Assembly (NCBI RefSeq): GCF_002005145.1
Contig: NZ_CP019698.1
Span: 1,984,001 to 2,048,000 of the forward strand
DNA from: Desulforamulus ferrireducens
GTDB taxonomy: Bacteria > Bacillota > Desulfotomaculia > Desulfotomaculales > Desulfotomaculaceae
Direction of reading: 5' to 3'
Length of the DNA: 64,000 nucleotides
Shown here: in pieces, positions 1 to 8,191 of the stretch
How positions within the stretch are numbered: position 1 is the first letter of the stretch
How the letters are laid out: every line of letters begins with the position of its first letter
Program-made: the position numbers and the translations under genes
The notes under the pieces: model-generated
What the model saw: the letters and a program-made list of their open reading frames with translations, nothing else
Database searches by the model: none
Told to the model about the DNA's origin: nothing

Positions 1-411
1 CTCATATATTACTTGTTCAGCTTTTTGCATATCCCTTAGATTACCACTTTTGGACAGTTGGTCCGGATGGGGATGGGAGTAGCCGTGGGAGCCAATTTCA
101 TGACCGGCAGCAAACATTTTCTTTAATAGTTCGGGAAAATCTTCCGCCCAGGTGCCCCCCACAAAGAAAGTTATCTTGATATCATTTTCCTCTAAAACCT
201 CTAACATAGTTGGTATATATTCCTCACCCCAAAAAACATTACAGGTTAAAGCTATTTTCTTTGCTTGGTCGCTGCCTTGATAAATAGGGGCTAAAACCCG
301 TTCATGTCTTTCCTTGGTGGCCAAGATCCCCAGGCCAATGAGGATGGCTGCTATAATGGCATAGAGAATAATCTTATACAGCGGTCCTCTGCGAATGTAC
401 AATATTCGCAT
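1..411 (-). CDS. Polysaccharide deacetylase-like protein (YlxY type), 3' end cut by window edge
   Basis: The first 137 residues are present; the rest lies left of the window. An N-terminal membrane anchor (about residues 10-32) is followed by a NodB-like fold: a segment LTCNVFWGEEY where active deacetylases have TFDDG, then ITFFVGGTW, then HEIGSHGYSHPHP, which carries the H-x3-H metal-binding pattern. ATG at 411 is preceded by AAAGGGGG. In Bacillus ylxY lies just downstream of pnp; here the order pnp, sleB, this gene is similar, which supports the family call. The normal catalytic Asp pair is not visible, so enzymatic activity is doubtful. The membrane anchor suggests the domain faces the outside of the cell. 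Confidence 0.8.
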   Translation of the reverse strand, partial: MRILYIRRGPLYKIILYAIIAAILIGLGILATKERHERVLAPIYQGSDQAKKIALTCNVFWGEEYIPTMLEVLEENDIKITFFVGGTWAEDFPELLKKMFAAGHEIGSHGYSHPHPDQLSKSGNLRDMQKAEQVIYE

Positions 412-481
412 AATCTTTCCCCCTTTAATATTATCTTCTTTTCCCATCTCTATGCCACGGGGGAAAGAATTATTTCTAAAA

Positions 482-516
482 ACAGGAAAAACCCCTCATA
501 TTGAGGAGTTTCCTGT
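482..516 (-). terminator. Intrinsic terminator after sleB
   Basis: Near-perfect inverted repeat (ACAGGAAACTCCTCA paired with TGAGGGGTTTTTCCTGT on the minus strand) directly after the sleB stop, followed by TTTTTAG. It separates sleB from the next minus-strand gene. Confidence 0.8.
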
Positions 517-522
517 CAAATA

Positions 523-1242
523 TTAGTAAGCAAAAACGTGCTGTCCAATTTGCTTGATGATGGGCCGGCTCCAGATCCATTTACTGGTGGCAGTGCGTGG
601 GTTCCAGTAATATAAAGCTCCGTCAGAGGGATCTGCACCACTAAGGGCAGCTTGTACAGCTTGATAAGAAGTGGCATCAGGTTCCAGATAAAATTGTTTG
701 TCATGTACAGCCGTAAAGGCCCAGGGCTGAAAAATTACATCTTGTATAGTATTACCAAACTGCCCGGATTGCAGGCGGTTTAGTACCACGGCAGCTACCG
801 CGACCTGCCCTAAAAAGGATTCTCCTCTGGCTTCACCGTGCACCACCCTGGCTAAATCGTAAATATCCTGTCGGGAAAGGGTTAAATTACCTCTGGAAGT
901 TGTTACAGCCCGGGGACGTACTGCCTGTCCACCGCTGACCTGCTGTATGATCAGTGAGGCAGTTTGCCGACCAACTATGCCATCTACCTTCTGGCCATTG
1001 TTCCATTGAAAATTCTTTACAGCCTGTTGGGTTTGCCAGCCAAACTTACCATCGGCTTTTCCCACCTGATAACCAAGATAACTTAAATTCTTTTGCAGTT
1101 GTATTACATCATAACCGGATGCACCATATTTAAGGGTGCGATCCCCTAAATATGCCTCAGCATGTAAGGCAGGGACTGTCAATATTGTTAGCACTGAAAA
1201 TATCACAAGTAACCCAAGGAACCTTTTACTACTAATAGCCAT
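523..1242 (-). CDS. sleB: Spore cortex-lytic enzyme SleB
   Basis: About 240 residues. An N-terminal signal peptide (hydrophobic stretch residues 6-25) ends near HAEA, then comes a PG_binding_1 domain (about 30-90: LKYGASGYDVIQLQKNL, DGKFGWQTQQAVKNFQ) and a C-terminal Hydrolase_2 / SleB-CwlJ domain (about 125-240: ARVVHGEARGESFLGQVAVA, with the catalytic Glu in HGEARGE). SleB is a lytic transglycosylase that degrades muramic-delta-lactam cortex during germination. No ypeB follows it here. The start is uncertain: ATG at 1242 sits immediately after GAGGTG, which is too close; TTG at 1254 lacks a clear ribosome site. A terminator follows. Confidence 0.88.
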   Translation of the reverse strand: MAISSKRFLGLLVIFSVLTILTVPALHAEAYLGDRTLKYGASGYDVIQLQKNLSYLGYQVGKADGKFGWQTQQAVKNFQWNNGQKVDGIVGRQTASLIIQQVSGGQAVRPRAVTTSRGNLTLSRQDIYDLARVVHGEARGESFLGQVAVAAVVLNRLQSGQFGNTIQDVIFQPWAFTAVHDKQFYLEPDATSYQAVQAALSGADPSDGALYYWNPRTATSKWIWSRPIIKQIGQHVFAY

Positions 1243-1360
1243 CACCTCATTCAAAAGTCATCTTATAGAAATACAGTATATATTTTAACTATTTTCTGAG
1301 GTTGCTGGCAAAGTGTGTCTGGCCATCTAATTATAGATAATGTAAACTGACTTTTACTAA

Positions 1361-1417
1361 TAAAAACATAGCCGGTAAATGAGATTGAAAGCTAGCGCTC
1401 ACTCCCATTTACCGGCT
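1361..1417 (-). terminator. Intrinsic terminator after pnp
   Basis: A perfect 12-bp inverted repeat (AGCCGGTAAATG at 1370-1381, CATTTACCGGCT at 1406-1417) lies just after the pnp stop. On the minus strand it is followed by ATGTTTTTA, giving a U-run. Confidence 0.82.
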
Positions 1418-1426
1418 AATGTGATT

Positions 1427-3643
1427 TTATTCCTTGGTAACCCTTGGTCTAAAAGGTCTTCTTTCCTTGTTTTCCTTTTCATTTGTGGCTTCCGGCGGTG
1501 CCATGCCTAAATCCCGCATAGCTTCCTTTTTGGAAAGTTTTAGGCGACCCTGGGGATCATAGCCAATGGCTTTAACCGTAATGCTGTCTCCCTCTTTAAC
1601 AACATCCTCGGTCTTTTCAACCCTATTGAAGTCCAATTGAGAAATATGAACCAGGCCCTCCTTACCCTGTAAGCCCATAACGCCAGGGATTACCTCCACA
1701 AAGCAGCCAAAATCGGTCACTCTGGTTACCTTACCATTATATAGTTTACCAACTTCCACCTCGGCTGTAATGTTTTGGATAATTTCCAGTGCTCTCTTAC
1801 CCTTTTCACGATCAACGGCAGCAATAAAGACCCTGCCATCGTCTTCAATATCAATGTCAGCACCGGTTTCCTCCACCAGCTTCTTAATAATTTTGCCACC
1901 AGGTCCAATAACATCCCTAATTTTATCCGGATGAATATTGGTACGGAGAATACTGGGCGCATAGGGAGAAATCTCCTCTCTGGGTGCAGGCAGAACTTCC
2001 AGCATTTTCTCCAGAATATACATCCGGCCCCGATGCGCCTGAGCCAGTGCCTGTTCAAAAACTTCCCTGGTAATGCCAGGTATTTTTATATCCATCTGTA
2101 AAGCTGTCACGCCCTTGGCAGTACCGGCCACTTTAAAGTCCATGTCTCCCAGATGGTCTTCTAAACCTTGAATGTCTGTGAGAACAGTGAATTGATCCTC
2201 TTCCATAATCAGACCCATGGCTACACCGGCCACCGGGGCCTTTAAGGGTACCCCTGCGTCCATCAGTGCCAGGGTGCTGCCACAGACACTACCCATGGAG
2301 GTGGAGCCATTGGATTCGATGGCTTCAGAAACCACACGGATGGTATAGGGGAATACTTCCTCCGGTGGTATCATAGGTTCTAAAGCTCGTTCTGCCAAGG
2401 CCCCGTGACCTATTTCGCGACGTCCCGGGGACCGCATGGGTTTGGTTTCTCCGGTGCTAAAGGGAGGGAAATTATAATGGTGCATATACCGTTTGGTTTC
2501 TTCAATGCCAAGGCCGTCAAGAATCTGTTCTTCACTGATGGAGCCCAGGGTGGCTACGGATAAAATCTGAGTTTGTCCTCTGGTGAATAATCCGGTACCA
2601 TGAGTTCTTGGCAATACCCCGACTTCTACGGAAATGGGACGAATCTCATCGATGGCCCTACCGTCAATTCTTAGTTTGTCATGGGTAATTATTCTGCGTA
2701 CAACTTTCTTTTCCGCTTGCTCAATTAAGAGTAATACTTCTTTTTGATTCTCAGGGAATTGCTCCAAATAAGTATTTTTGAGGTTGGTCATAACCTCTTC
2801 CATGTAGGCTTCTCTTTCCTTTTTGGTCAGTTTTTCTCTGGAGCAATGCAGTACTGCCTCACGAATGGTTTCCTCAGCATGGGGGGTAATGGTATCGATC
2901 AGGGTTTGATCAATTTCCGGCTCAGGAATTTCCATCTTTTCAAAGGCTAAGCCCATGGCCAGGGCTTCTTCTCTAAACTTCTCAATAAAACGGACAATTT
3001 CTTTAACTGTTTCGTGGCCAAACATAATGGCTTCCAGCATTTCATTTTCCGGAACCTCTTTAGCTCCTGCCTCAACCATCATAATGGCATCATCTGTGCC
3101 TGCCACCACCAGATGCATATCACTGACTTCAGCTTGACGAACCACAGGGTTAATTACAAATTGTCCATCAACCCGCCCTACAATAACACCGCCAATGGGT
3201 TTCTTTAAGGGGATTTTGGAAATATGTAAAGCAGCCGAAGCGCCAATCATAGCAGCAATTTCCGGTGCATTATCTTGATCCACCGAAAGTACTGTGGCAA
3301 CCACTTGTACTTCGTTTCTCATATGTTTTGGGAAGAGGGGACGTATGGGTCGGTCGATTAAACGGCCGGATAGAATAGCCTTCTCACTGGGCCGCCCTTC
3401 CCGTTTTATAAATCCACCGGGGATTTTTCCCACTGCATAAAGTCTTTCTTCATAATCAACAGTAAGAGGGAAAAAGTCTATATCCCTGGTATTTTTGGCT
3501 ACGGTAGCGGTTACTAATACCACTGTTCCACCATAGGTTACCAGTACCGCTCCACTGGCTTGCTTGGCCATTCTGCCTGTTTCCAGGGTTATAGTTCTCC
3601 CTCCCAGGGACATCTCCCTAACCAATATCGCATTCTCTGACAC
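1427..3643 (-). CDS. pnp: Polynucleotide phosphorylase (PNPase)
   Basis: 738 residues, full family length. Two RNase PH-like domains flank a helical linker; the second carries [17 protein letters not shown] and the [10 protein letters not shown] block typical of the catalytic core. A KH domain (about 555-615, [18 protein letters not shown]) and an S1 domain (about 620-690, [14 protein letters not shown]) close the protein. It performs phosphorolytic 3'-5' RNA decay with release of nucleoside diphosphates in the cytoplasm. GTG start with GGAGGT nine bases upstream. rpsO lies just upstream, the usual rpsO-pnp pair, but each has its own terminator, and a promoter-like sequence precedes pnp. Confidence 0.97.
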   Translation of the reverse strand: MSENAILVREMSLGGRTITLETGRMAKQASGAVLVTYGGTVVLVTATVAKNTRDIDFFPLTVDYEERLYAVGKIPGGFIKREGRPSEKAILSGRLIDRPIRPLFPKHMRNEVQVVATVLSVDQDNAPEIAAMIGASAALHISKIPLKKPIGGVIVGRVDGQFVINPVVRQAEVSDMHLVVAGTDDAIMMVEAGAKEVPENEMLEAIMFGHETVKEIVRFIEKFREEALAMGLAFEKMEIPEPEIDQTLIDTITPHAEETIREAVLHCSREKLTKKEREAYMEEVMTNLKNTYLEQFPENQKEVLLLIEQAEKKVVRRIITHDKLRIDGRAIDEIRPISVEVGVLPRTHGTGLFTRGQTQILSVATLGSISEEQILDGLGIEETKRYMHHYNFPPFSTGETKPMRSPGRREIGHGALAERALEPMIPPEEVFPYTIRVVSEAIESNGSTSMGSVCGSTLALMDAGVPLKAPVAGVAMGLIMEEDQFTVLTDIQGLEDHLGDMDFKVAGTAKGVTALQMDIKIPGITREVFEQALAQAHRGRMYILEKMLEVLPAPREEISPYAPSILRTNIHPDKIRDVIGPGGKIIKKLVEETGADIDIEDDGRVFIAAVDREKGKRALEIIQNITAEVEVGKLYNGKVTRVTDFGCFVEVIPGVMGLQGKEGLVHISQLDFNRVEKTEDVVKEGDSITVKAIGYDPQGRLKLSKKEAMRDLGMAPPEATNEKENKERRPFRPRVTKE

Positions 3644-3741
3644 TCTTTTCCTACCTCCATAATCTCCAGCGTATTTACAAATCTTAGCAATTCGACATTT
3701 TTTATAGTATTTCCTTCTTAGCGAAAGAAAAATACCAATTA

Positions 3742-3769
3742 TTTATAGTAGATTGCAATTTGCAAGCAA
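3742..3769 (-). promoter_or_regulatory. Candidate vegetative promoter of pnp
   Basis: On the minus strand TTGCTT, 16 bases, TATAAA, about 100 bp before the pnp start. The 357-bp rpsO-pnp gap otherwise holds only small hairpins (for example GCTGC-TTAC-GCAGC near 3908-3921 and TTGGT-GTAA-ACCAA near 3848-3863), whose role cannot be told. Confidence 0.42.
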
Positions 3770-3971
3770 TAGTTTAGGCAAAGCTTAACTTTTATTATTC
3801 ATTCAACAATGGAATTTCTATACATTAAGGTAGGGGTTAGAAAAACTTGGTTTACACCAAATCCTTGAGATTGAACTTTCTCAATAAGTATTATTCATCC
3901 GATGTGCTGCGTAAGCAGCCTAACTTATATTTTCATACTTGTAAATATTTTATTTTTGGAAAGGTATAAAA

Positions 3972-3998
3972 TAAAAAGTGGGCATTTTTGCCCACTTT
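3972..3998 (-). terminator. Intrinsic terminator after rpsO
   Basis: AAAGTGGGC / GCCCACTTT perfect 9-bp stem with a six-base loop, two bases after the rpsO stop, followed on the minus strand by TTATTTTATA. Confidence 0.82.
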
Positions 3999-4000
3999 CA

Positions 4001-4270
4001 CTACTTACGCAGGTTAAGTCTGTCTAAAATATTGCGATAACGGTCGAAGTCACGATCACGCAGGTAGTTCAATAAAGCACGGCGTTGACCAACCATTTTT
4101 AACAGGCCGCGGCGAGAGTGATGATCCTTCTTAAAGTTCTTCAGGTGCAGAGTTAACTGATTGATACGCTCAGTTAGCAGAGCAATTTGCACCTCGGGGG
4201 AACCGGTATCGTTTTCATGGGTTTTGAAATTCTGAATGATCTCATTCTTCTTTTCTACAGACAGTGCCAC
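4001..4270 (-). CDS. rpsO: 30S ribosomal protein S15
   Basis: 89 residues with the S15 signature ([38 protein letters not shown]). S15 binds 16S rRNA helices 20-22 and nucleates the platform of the small subunit. The start is GTG at 4270, seven bases after GGAGGTG; this gives exactly the family length of 89. A longer reading upstream would run through the ribosome site and is wrong. The leader upstream can form a three-way-junction-like structure (separate entry). It lies upstream of pnp. Confidence 0.97.
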   Translation of the reverse strand: MALSVEKKNEIIQNFKTHENDTGSPEVQIALLTERINQLTLHLKNFKKDHHSRRGLLKMVGQRRALLNYLRDRDFDRYRNILDRLNLRK

Positions 4271-4298
4271 GTAATTCACCTCCTTGTTTTAGTGATCC

Positions 4299-4346
4299 CT
4301 GTTATCCAAGACAACCGTCGGAGTGCACGAATTCCCTAGATAACAG
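4299..4346 (-). promoter_or_regulatory. Candidate autoregulatory leader of rpsO
   Basis: On the minus strand an 8-bp outer stem (CTGTTATC from 4346-4339, GATAACAG from 4306-4299) encloses two possible short hairpins (GGGA...TCC and GAC-GGTT-GTC), a three-way junction layout, ending about 20 bases before the ribosome binding site. Known S15 leaders of several phyla mimic the 16S three-way junction. The pairing is seen; the regulatory role is inference. Confidence 0.4.
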
Positions 4347-4358
4347 TTCTGGGAAATA

Positions 4359-4580
4359 TTATTTCCCTATTATGGTTATTACCAATCGGCCGTTTTCAAT
4401 ATCTTTAGCAACGATATCAAACATGCGGCCTGATTTGGCAAAGAAACCTCGAAATCTGGTAGCGGTGGGTATACGACCAGGAATCCCTCTAGCGGCAGTT
4501 ATGATATCATTTGTACTAATCTTATCCTGACGCAGATCCTTAAGTCTTTTGCGGGCATGCTCCGTGATAATGATCCGCAT
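4359..4580 (-). CDS. Small DUF4258-like protein
   Basis: 73 residues. The start MRIIITEHARKRLKDLRQDK, then ISTNDIITAARG, then a C-terminal beta-rich part (IVAKDIENGRLVITIIGK) resemble DUF4258 / RelE-fold small proteins, which often begin with a T/S-x-H-A-x-x-R-M/L motif. ATG follows GGGGTGCGGT. It sits twelve bases after the next unknown small gene, and both are inserted between ribF and rpsO. The RelE-like fold could mean a toxin-like or RNA-binding role, but nothing here proves it. Family call moderate, function unknown. Confidence 0.55.
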   Translation of the reverse strand: MRIIITEHARKRLKDLRQDKISTNDIITAARGIPGRIPTATRFRGFFAKSGRMFDIVAKDIENGRLVITIIGK

Positions 4581-4592
4581 ACCGCACCCCGA

Positions 4593-4823
4593 TTAACAAC
4601 TTTGGCAGCGGTACGTCTGTTCATTGTCCTCTTCCTGAGCCAGGAAAGCATAGAGGGCGTCCTGAAATGCAGTGATTCTTACATTGTCCATATTAGCTTG
4701 CACATAAAGAGATTCCAGTTCCCGTTTAAGGTGCTGAAAGTCCTCACTAAGGCAAATTAAAGCAATATGATTAAGCCAGCGTTTAACCTCCTCTTCAGGA
4801 GTATCATATTTTGGATACCCCAC
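4593..4823 (-). CDS. Small hypothetical protein
   Basis: 76 residues from GTG at 4823, eight bases after AAGGAGA; a TTG six bases earlier is too close to that site. The sequence is mostly helical (PEEEVKRWLNHIALICLSED, then FQHLKRELESLYVQ) and ends in YRCQSC, a C-x2-C tail that could bind a metal or form a disulfide. I do not recognise the family. It is paired with the DUF4258-like gene (twelve-base gap), so the two are probably cotranscribed and may be partners. No antitoxin-like DNA-binding motif is visible. Confidence 0.6.
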   Translation of the reverse strand: MGYPKYDTPEEEVKRWLNHIALICLSEDFQHLKRELESLYVQANMDNVRITAFQDALYAFLAQEEDNEQTYRCQSC

Positions 4824-4942
4824 GGACAACGTCTCCTTTCTTTATGGTCTCGGGACGTATGCCGGATTTATTGTAGCATAACCAGTACAAGATGTAAATG
4901 TAGACAGTATAAATATATTTGGGGTACCCATAATTTATGCCT

Positions 4943-5872
4943 TTACTCCGGGTGGTCAATTCTGGCACTATGAACATCTATTTGTATTTGGTTAACCAAA
5001 TCTGTAATGGAGGAAAATTTCCTCTCATCCCTTAAGCGGCGTAAATAATTAACTTTGATTGTTTTGCCATAGATATCCCCGCAAAAGTCCAGCAGGTGAA
5101 CCTCTATATTGGTCCGATTATTTTGATGGAAGGTTGGCTTAGTACCCACATTGGCCACCCCCAGGAAAGTATCCCCATCAAGCTCTACTTTCACACTGTA
5201 GACACCATTGGCAGGTACCATGAGACCTTCGGGGCAGTCTATGTTGGCCGTGGGAAAGCCCAAAGTGTTCCCTCGACGATCCCCCAGCACCACAGTTCCC
5301 TCGGTAAAAGGATAATATCCTAAAAATTTTCTAGCAGCGGTCACATTCCCTTCAGCTAATAGGCTGCGAATTAAGGTACTGCTGACCACTTGGTTACCCA
5401 GCTTCACAGGTGGTATCACATGTAAGTCGTAGCCATACTCAGCGGCATATTTCCAGAGAGTCTCCGGTGTACCCTGACCTTTATGGCCAAAGGTATAGTT
5501 ATAGCCAACCACAATTCCTGTGATGTTTAGTTGTTTTACTAATATTTCCTTAATAAAATCTTCGGGGCTTAATCTGGCAAACTCCCTGGTAAAGGGACAA
5601 AGGAGCAAAACATCCACTCCCAATTGTGCCATTTTTTGTCTTTTGGCTTCCCGATCTAAGAGCATAGGTGGAGCCAGCTCAGGTTTTAATACCTGCATGG
5701 GATGAGGGTCAAAGGTTAAGACCGCTGCTATCCCGTTGTTGCCACGGGCAATTTCCACTGCCTCCCCTATGAGCCTTTGGTGACCTAAATGAATACCATC
5801 AAAATTCCCCAAAGCTAAGGTGATACTGGCATATCTGTCTTTTAGCCCGGACAGATTTTCATATACTCGCAA
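4943..5872 (-). CDS. ribF: Bifunctional riboflavin kinase / FAD synthetase
   Basis: 309 residues. The N-terminal FAD synthetase domain has GNFDGIHLGHQRLI (nucleotidyltransferase HxGH type), FDPHPMQVLKP and VGYNYTFGHKGQGT; the C-terminal flavokinase domain has GDRRGNTLGFPTANI, GVYSVKV and EVHLLDF. It converts riboflavin to FMN and FMN to FAD in the cytoplasm. TTG start behind a GGGGGT site. It follows truB by 28 bases, the standard truB-ribF order, and ends the nusA-infB operon before the two small unknown genes. Confidence 0.95.
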   Translation of the reverse strand: MRVYENLSGLKDRYASITLALGNFDGIHLGHQRLIGEAVEIARGNNGIAAVLTFDPHPMQVLKPELAPPMLLDREAKRQKMAQLGVDVLLLCPFTREFARLSPEDFIKEILVKQLNITGIVVGYNYTFGHKGQGTPETLWKYAAEYGYDLHVIPPVKLGNQVVSSTLIRSLLAEGNVTAARKFLGYYPFTEGTVVLGDRRGNTLGFPTANIDCPEGLMVPANGVYSVKVELDGDTFLGVANVGTKPTFHQNNRTNIEVHLLDFCGDIYGKTIKVNYLRRLRDERKFSSITDLVNQIQIDVHSARIDHPE

Positions 5873-5900
5873 TTTATATTACCCCCTGCCAGAGAACTAT

Positions 5901-6833
5901 CTAAGTAGAAAAAACCACTTCGGGCCGGAAAATCATTCTTGCTGTTGCTTCCTGATTTTCCTGTTTGGCCCTAAATATCCCCAGTAACTGATTGTTATAT
6001 TGAATTCTCACTAGTTCTTCCGGTGTTATCTGTTGCGCCATCCTATGGATACCGGAGGGGTACAGGGTACCGCCGGAGGAAATTGACTTTACCGCAGTAG
6101 AATATATTTCTACCGCCGGTAAATGGGCAACAGCTTGAACCATGGGTATTAGAGCCTGGGTCAGTTGGTTCTTCTCCACCAGTTCGGTTAATTGCTCCAG
6201 GGTAATGGCTTGCTGCAGATCAAAATTAGCCACCCGGGAACGCAGCAAAAAGGACATATAAGCGCCACAACCCAATGCCTTACCTATATCTGAGCACAGG
6301 GTACGCACATATGTCCCCTTTGAACAGGTCACATCAAACAAAACTCTTGGCTGTGGTGTTGCCCAGTCCCAACTATTTATTACCTTGAGATCAATAATGG
6401 TCACTTTACGACTCGGCACATCTATGGTTTTGCCTGCCCTCTCTAATTCGTACAATTTTTTGCCGTCTACTTTAATGGCTGAGGACATAGGTGGAATTTG
6501 TTCAATCTCACCCCGCATAGAATAAAAAACCTCTAAAAACTGTGCCAAGGTAACGGAAGAAGCATCCACTTGCCTAACAATTTCGCCAAACCCATCCTGA
6601 GTACTGGTGGCAATACCTAAGGTCAACTCTGCCCGGTAGGTTTTATCTCCTGCCGTAACAAAGCTTGCTAGTTTAGTGGCTCTGCCCAGGCAAACAGGTA
6701 GTACACCGGCAGCCCCGGGATCAAGGGTGCCTGTGTGTCCGCACTTCTTAACCTTGGTCAACCTTCGCACATAGGCCACTACATCATGGGAAGTCATACC
6801 GGGGGGTTTAAGGATGGTGATAATACCGTCCAC
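5901..6833 (-). CDS. truB: tRNA pseudouridine(55) synthase
   Basis: 310 residues. Hallmarks: ILKPPGMTSHDVV, GHTGTLDPGAAGVLPVCLGRATK with the catalytic Asp in TLDP, YRAELTLGIATST, CSKGTYVRTL, and a small C-terminal PUA-like part. It makes pseudouridine 55 in the T-loop of tRNAs. GTG start; the coding region overlaps the end of nrnA by 26 bases, which points to translational coupling in the operon. Confidence 0.95.
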   Translation of the reverse strand: MDGIITILKPPGMTSHDVVAYVRRLTKVKKCGHTGTLDPGAAGVLPVCLGRATKLASFVTAGDKTYRAELTLGIATSTQDGFGEIVRQVDASSVTLAQFLEVFYSMRGEIEQIPPMSSAIKVDGKKLYELERAGKTIDVPSRKVTIIDLKVINSWDWATPQPRVLFDVTCSKGTYVRTLCSDIGKALGCGAYMSFLLRSRVANFDLQQAITLEQLTELVEKNQLTQALIPMVQAVAHLPAVEIYSTAVKSISSGGTLYPSGIHRMAQQITPEELVRIQYNNQLLGIFRAKQENQEATARMIFRPEVVFST

Positions 6834-7809
6834 AATTTAACACCCCCCCTAGCAGTTTTTCTGCTTCTTTTACTACCATTGCCTTAACTTCCATAAGGGT
6901 CCCCTCCACAGTACAGCCTGATGCTCTGACATGCCCCCCACCGCCAAATTTCTTGGCTAAGAGGTTAACGTCGATGAAATACTTGGAGCGAAAGCTAACC
7001 TTAACCCGCTGCCCCTCTAACTCACGGAAAAAAATAGCGACTTCCACATTTTTGATGTTGCGGGCATAATTGATCATACCTTCAATATGTTCATCATGGG
7101 CACCAATGCTTAGCTGTGTTTGTCTGGACAGACATATGGTAGCTAGCTGACCGCTTTCACTGACTTCTAAGGTAGCCAAAACTTCTTTTAAAAGCTGGAT
7201 TTGGGATAAAGGTTGTTCACTATAAATTAGGTTGGATAACCGAGCCACAGGAATATTATATTCCAGCAGTCTGGCCACCCGCCGATGGGTTTCTGAGGTA
7301 GTGTTCTCATAGCGGAAGGACCCGGTATCTGTAACAATAGCGGTATAAAGGTTGACAGCCAAGTCGGTGTTGAAAGTTACCCCCAGGACATCCAACAAAT
7401 CCATAATAATCTCACCGGTTGCCGCTGCAGTGGAGCGTACATAGTTGACATGTCCAAAGGGTTGATCATTAACATGGTGATCCAACACCACAGTGGTTAA
7501 ACCTTTTTCATAGAAAGGTAACAAGGCCGCACCTAAACGTTCCGGCACCGAACAGTCCACAACAATAAGTAGGTCATAATCCCCTGGATTTACTTCCCCC
7601 ACCAGCATCTCCTGAATACCTGGGAGAAAACTATAAAGCTCCGGTACCGGATCAGAACTGGCCATGGTCACCTGTTTACCTAACAGGCGTAAACCCAGGC
7701 CCAATGCTAACACTGAGCCTAGGCTATCCCCGTCGGGCATAACGTGTCCACCAATGAGCGGACGCTGGCACTTTTTAATGGTTTCAGCTACTACATTTAA
7801 ATCATTCAT
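6808..7809 (-). CDS. nrnA: DHH/DHHA1 oligoribonuclease / pAp phosphatase NrnA
   Basis: 333 residues. The DHH domain shows HVMPDGDSLGSVLALGLGL, IVVDCS and VVLDHHVND; the DHHA1 domain ends with KKFGGGGHVRASGCTVEG, the substrate-binding glycine loop. The enzyme degrades nano-RNAs and dephosphorylates 3'-phosphoadenosine 5'-phosphate, a by-product of sulfur assimilation. Its ATG overlaps the rbfA stop by one base (TGATG), and its end overlaps truB. The order rbfA-nrnA-truB-ribF is common in Clostridia. Confidence 0.92.
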   Translation of the reverse strand: MNDLNVVAETIKKCQRPLIGGHVMPDGDSLGSVLALGLGLRLLGKQVTMASSDPVPELYSFLPGIQEMLVGEVNPGDYDLLIVVDCSVPERLGAALLPFYEKGLTTVVLDHHVNDQPFGHVNYVRSTAAATGEIIMDLLDVLGVTFNTDLAVNLYTAIVTDTGSFRYENTTSETHRRVARLLEYNIPVARLSNLIYSEQPLSQIQLLKEVLATLEVSESGQLATICLSRQTQLSIGAHDEHIEGMINYARNIKNVEVAIFFRELEGQRVKVSFRSKYFIDVNLLAKKFGGGGHVRASGCTVEGTLMEVKAMVVKEAEKLLGGVLNCGRYYHHP

Positions 7810-8165
7810 CAGGGGGTCTTATCCTCCGGATTGTTGATTTCATGCAGCAGTTCCATAATACGAGTGCCATGATCCAAGGACACATCTAATTTGAAAATCA
7901 ACTCAGGGGCATGGCGCACCTTAATCCGTCGTCCAATTTCCGAACGAAAATATCCAGCAGCCTTTTGCAGAATTTCGATGCTTTCCTTGCGCTGGTCTTC
8001 CTTGCCCATGACACTGACAAATACCTTGGCATAGGATAAATCCCTGGTTACTTCTACACCGGTAATGGTAACAAAGCCCAGCCTGGGATCTTTAATATCA
8101 TTTCTCAGTAAATCGGCAATTTCTTTTTTGATTGCTTCCGCCATACGTTCCGGTCGGTGTGACAT
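7809..8165 (-). CDS. rbfA: Ribosome-binding factor A
   Basis: 118 residues, KH-type fold: MAEAIKKEIADLLRNDIKDPRLG, VTITGVEVTRDLSYAKVFVSV, then IRVRHAPELIFKLD-like IKVRHAPELIFKLDVSLDHG. It assists late maturation of the 30S subunit, acting on helix 1 of 16S rRNA. ATG start after GAGGAGGTG. It follows infB by 26 bases and its stop overlaps the nrnA start. Confidence 0.95.
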   Translation of the reverse strand: MSHRPERMAEAIKKEIADLLRNDIKDPRLGFVTITGVEVTRDLSYAKVFVSVMGKEDQRKESIEILQKAAGYFRSEIGRRIKVRHAPELIFKLDVSLDHGTRIMELLHEINNPEDKTP

Positions 8166-8191
8166 CTAACACACCTCCTCAAAGGATTATG

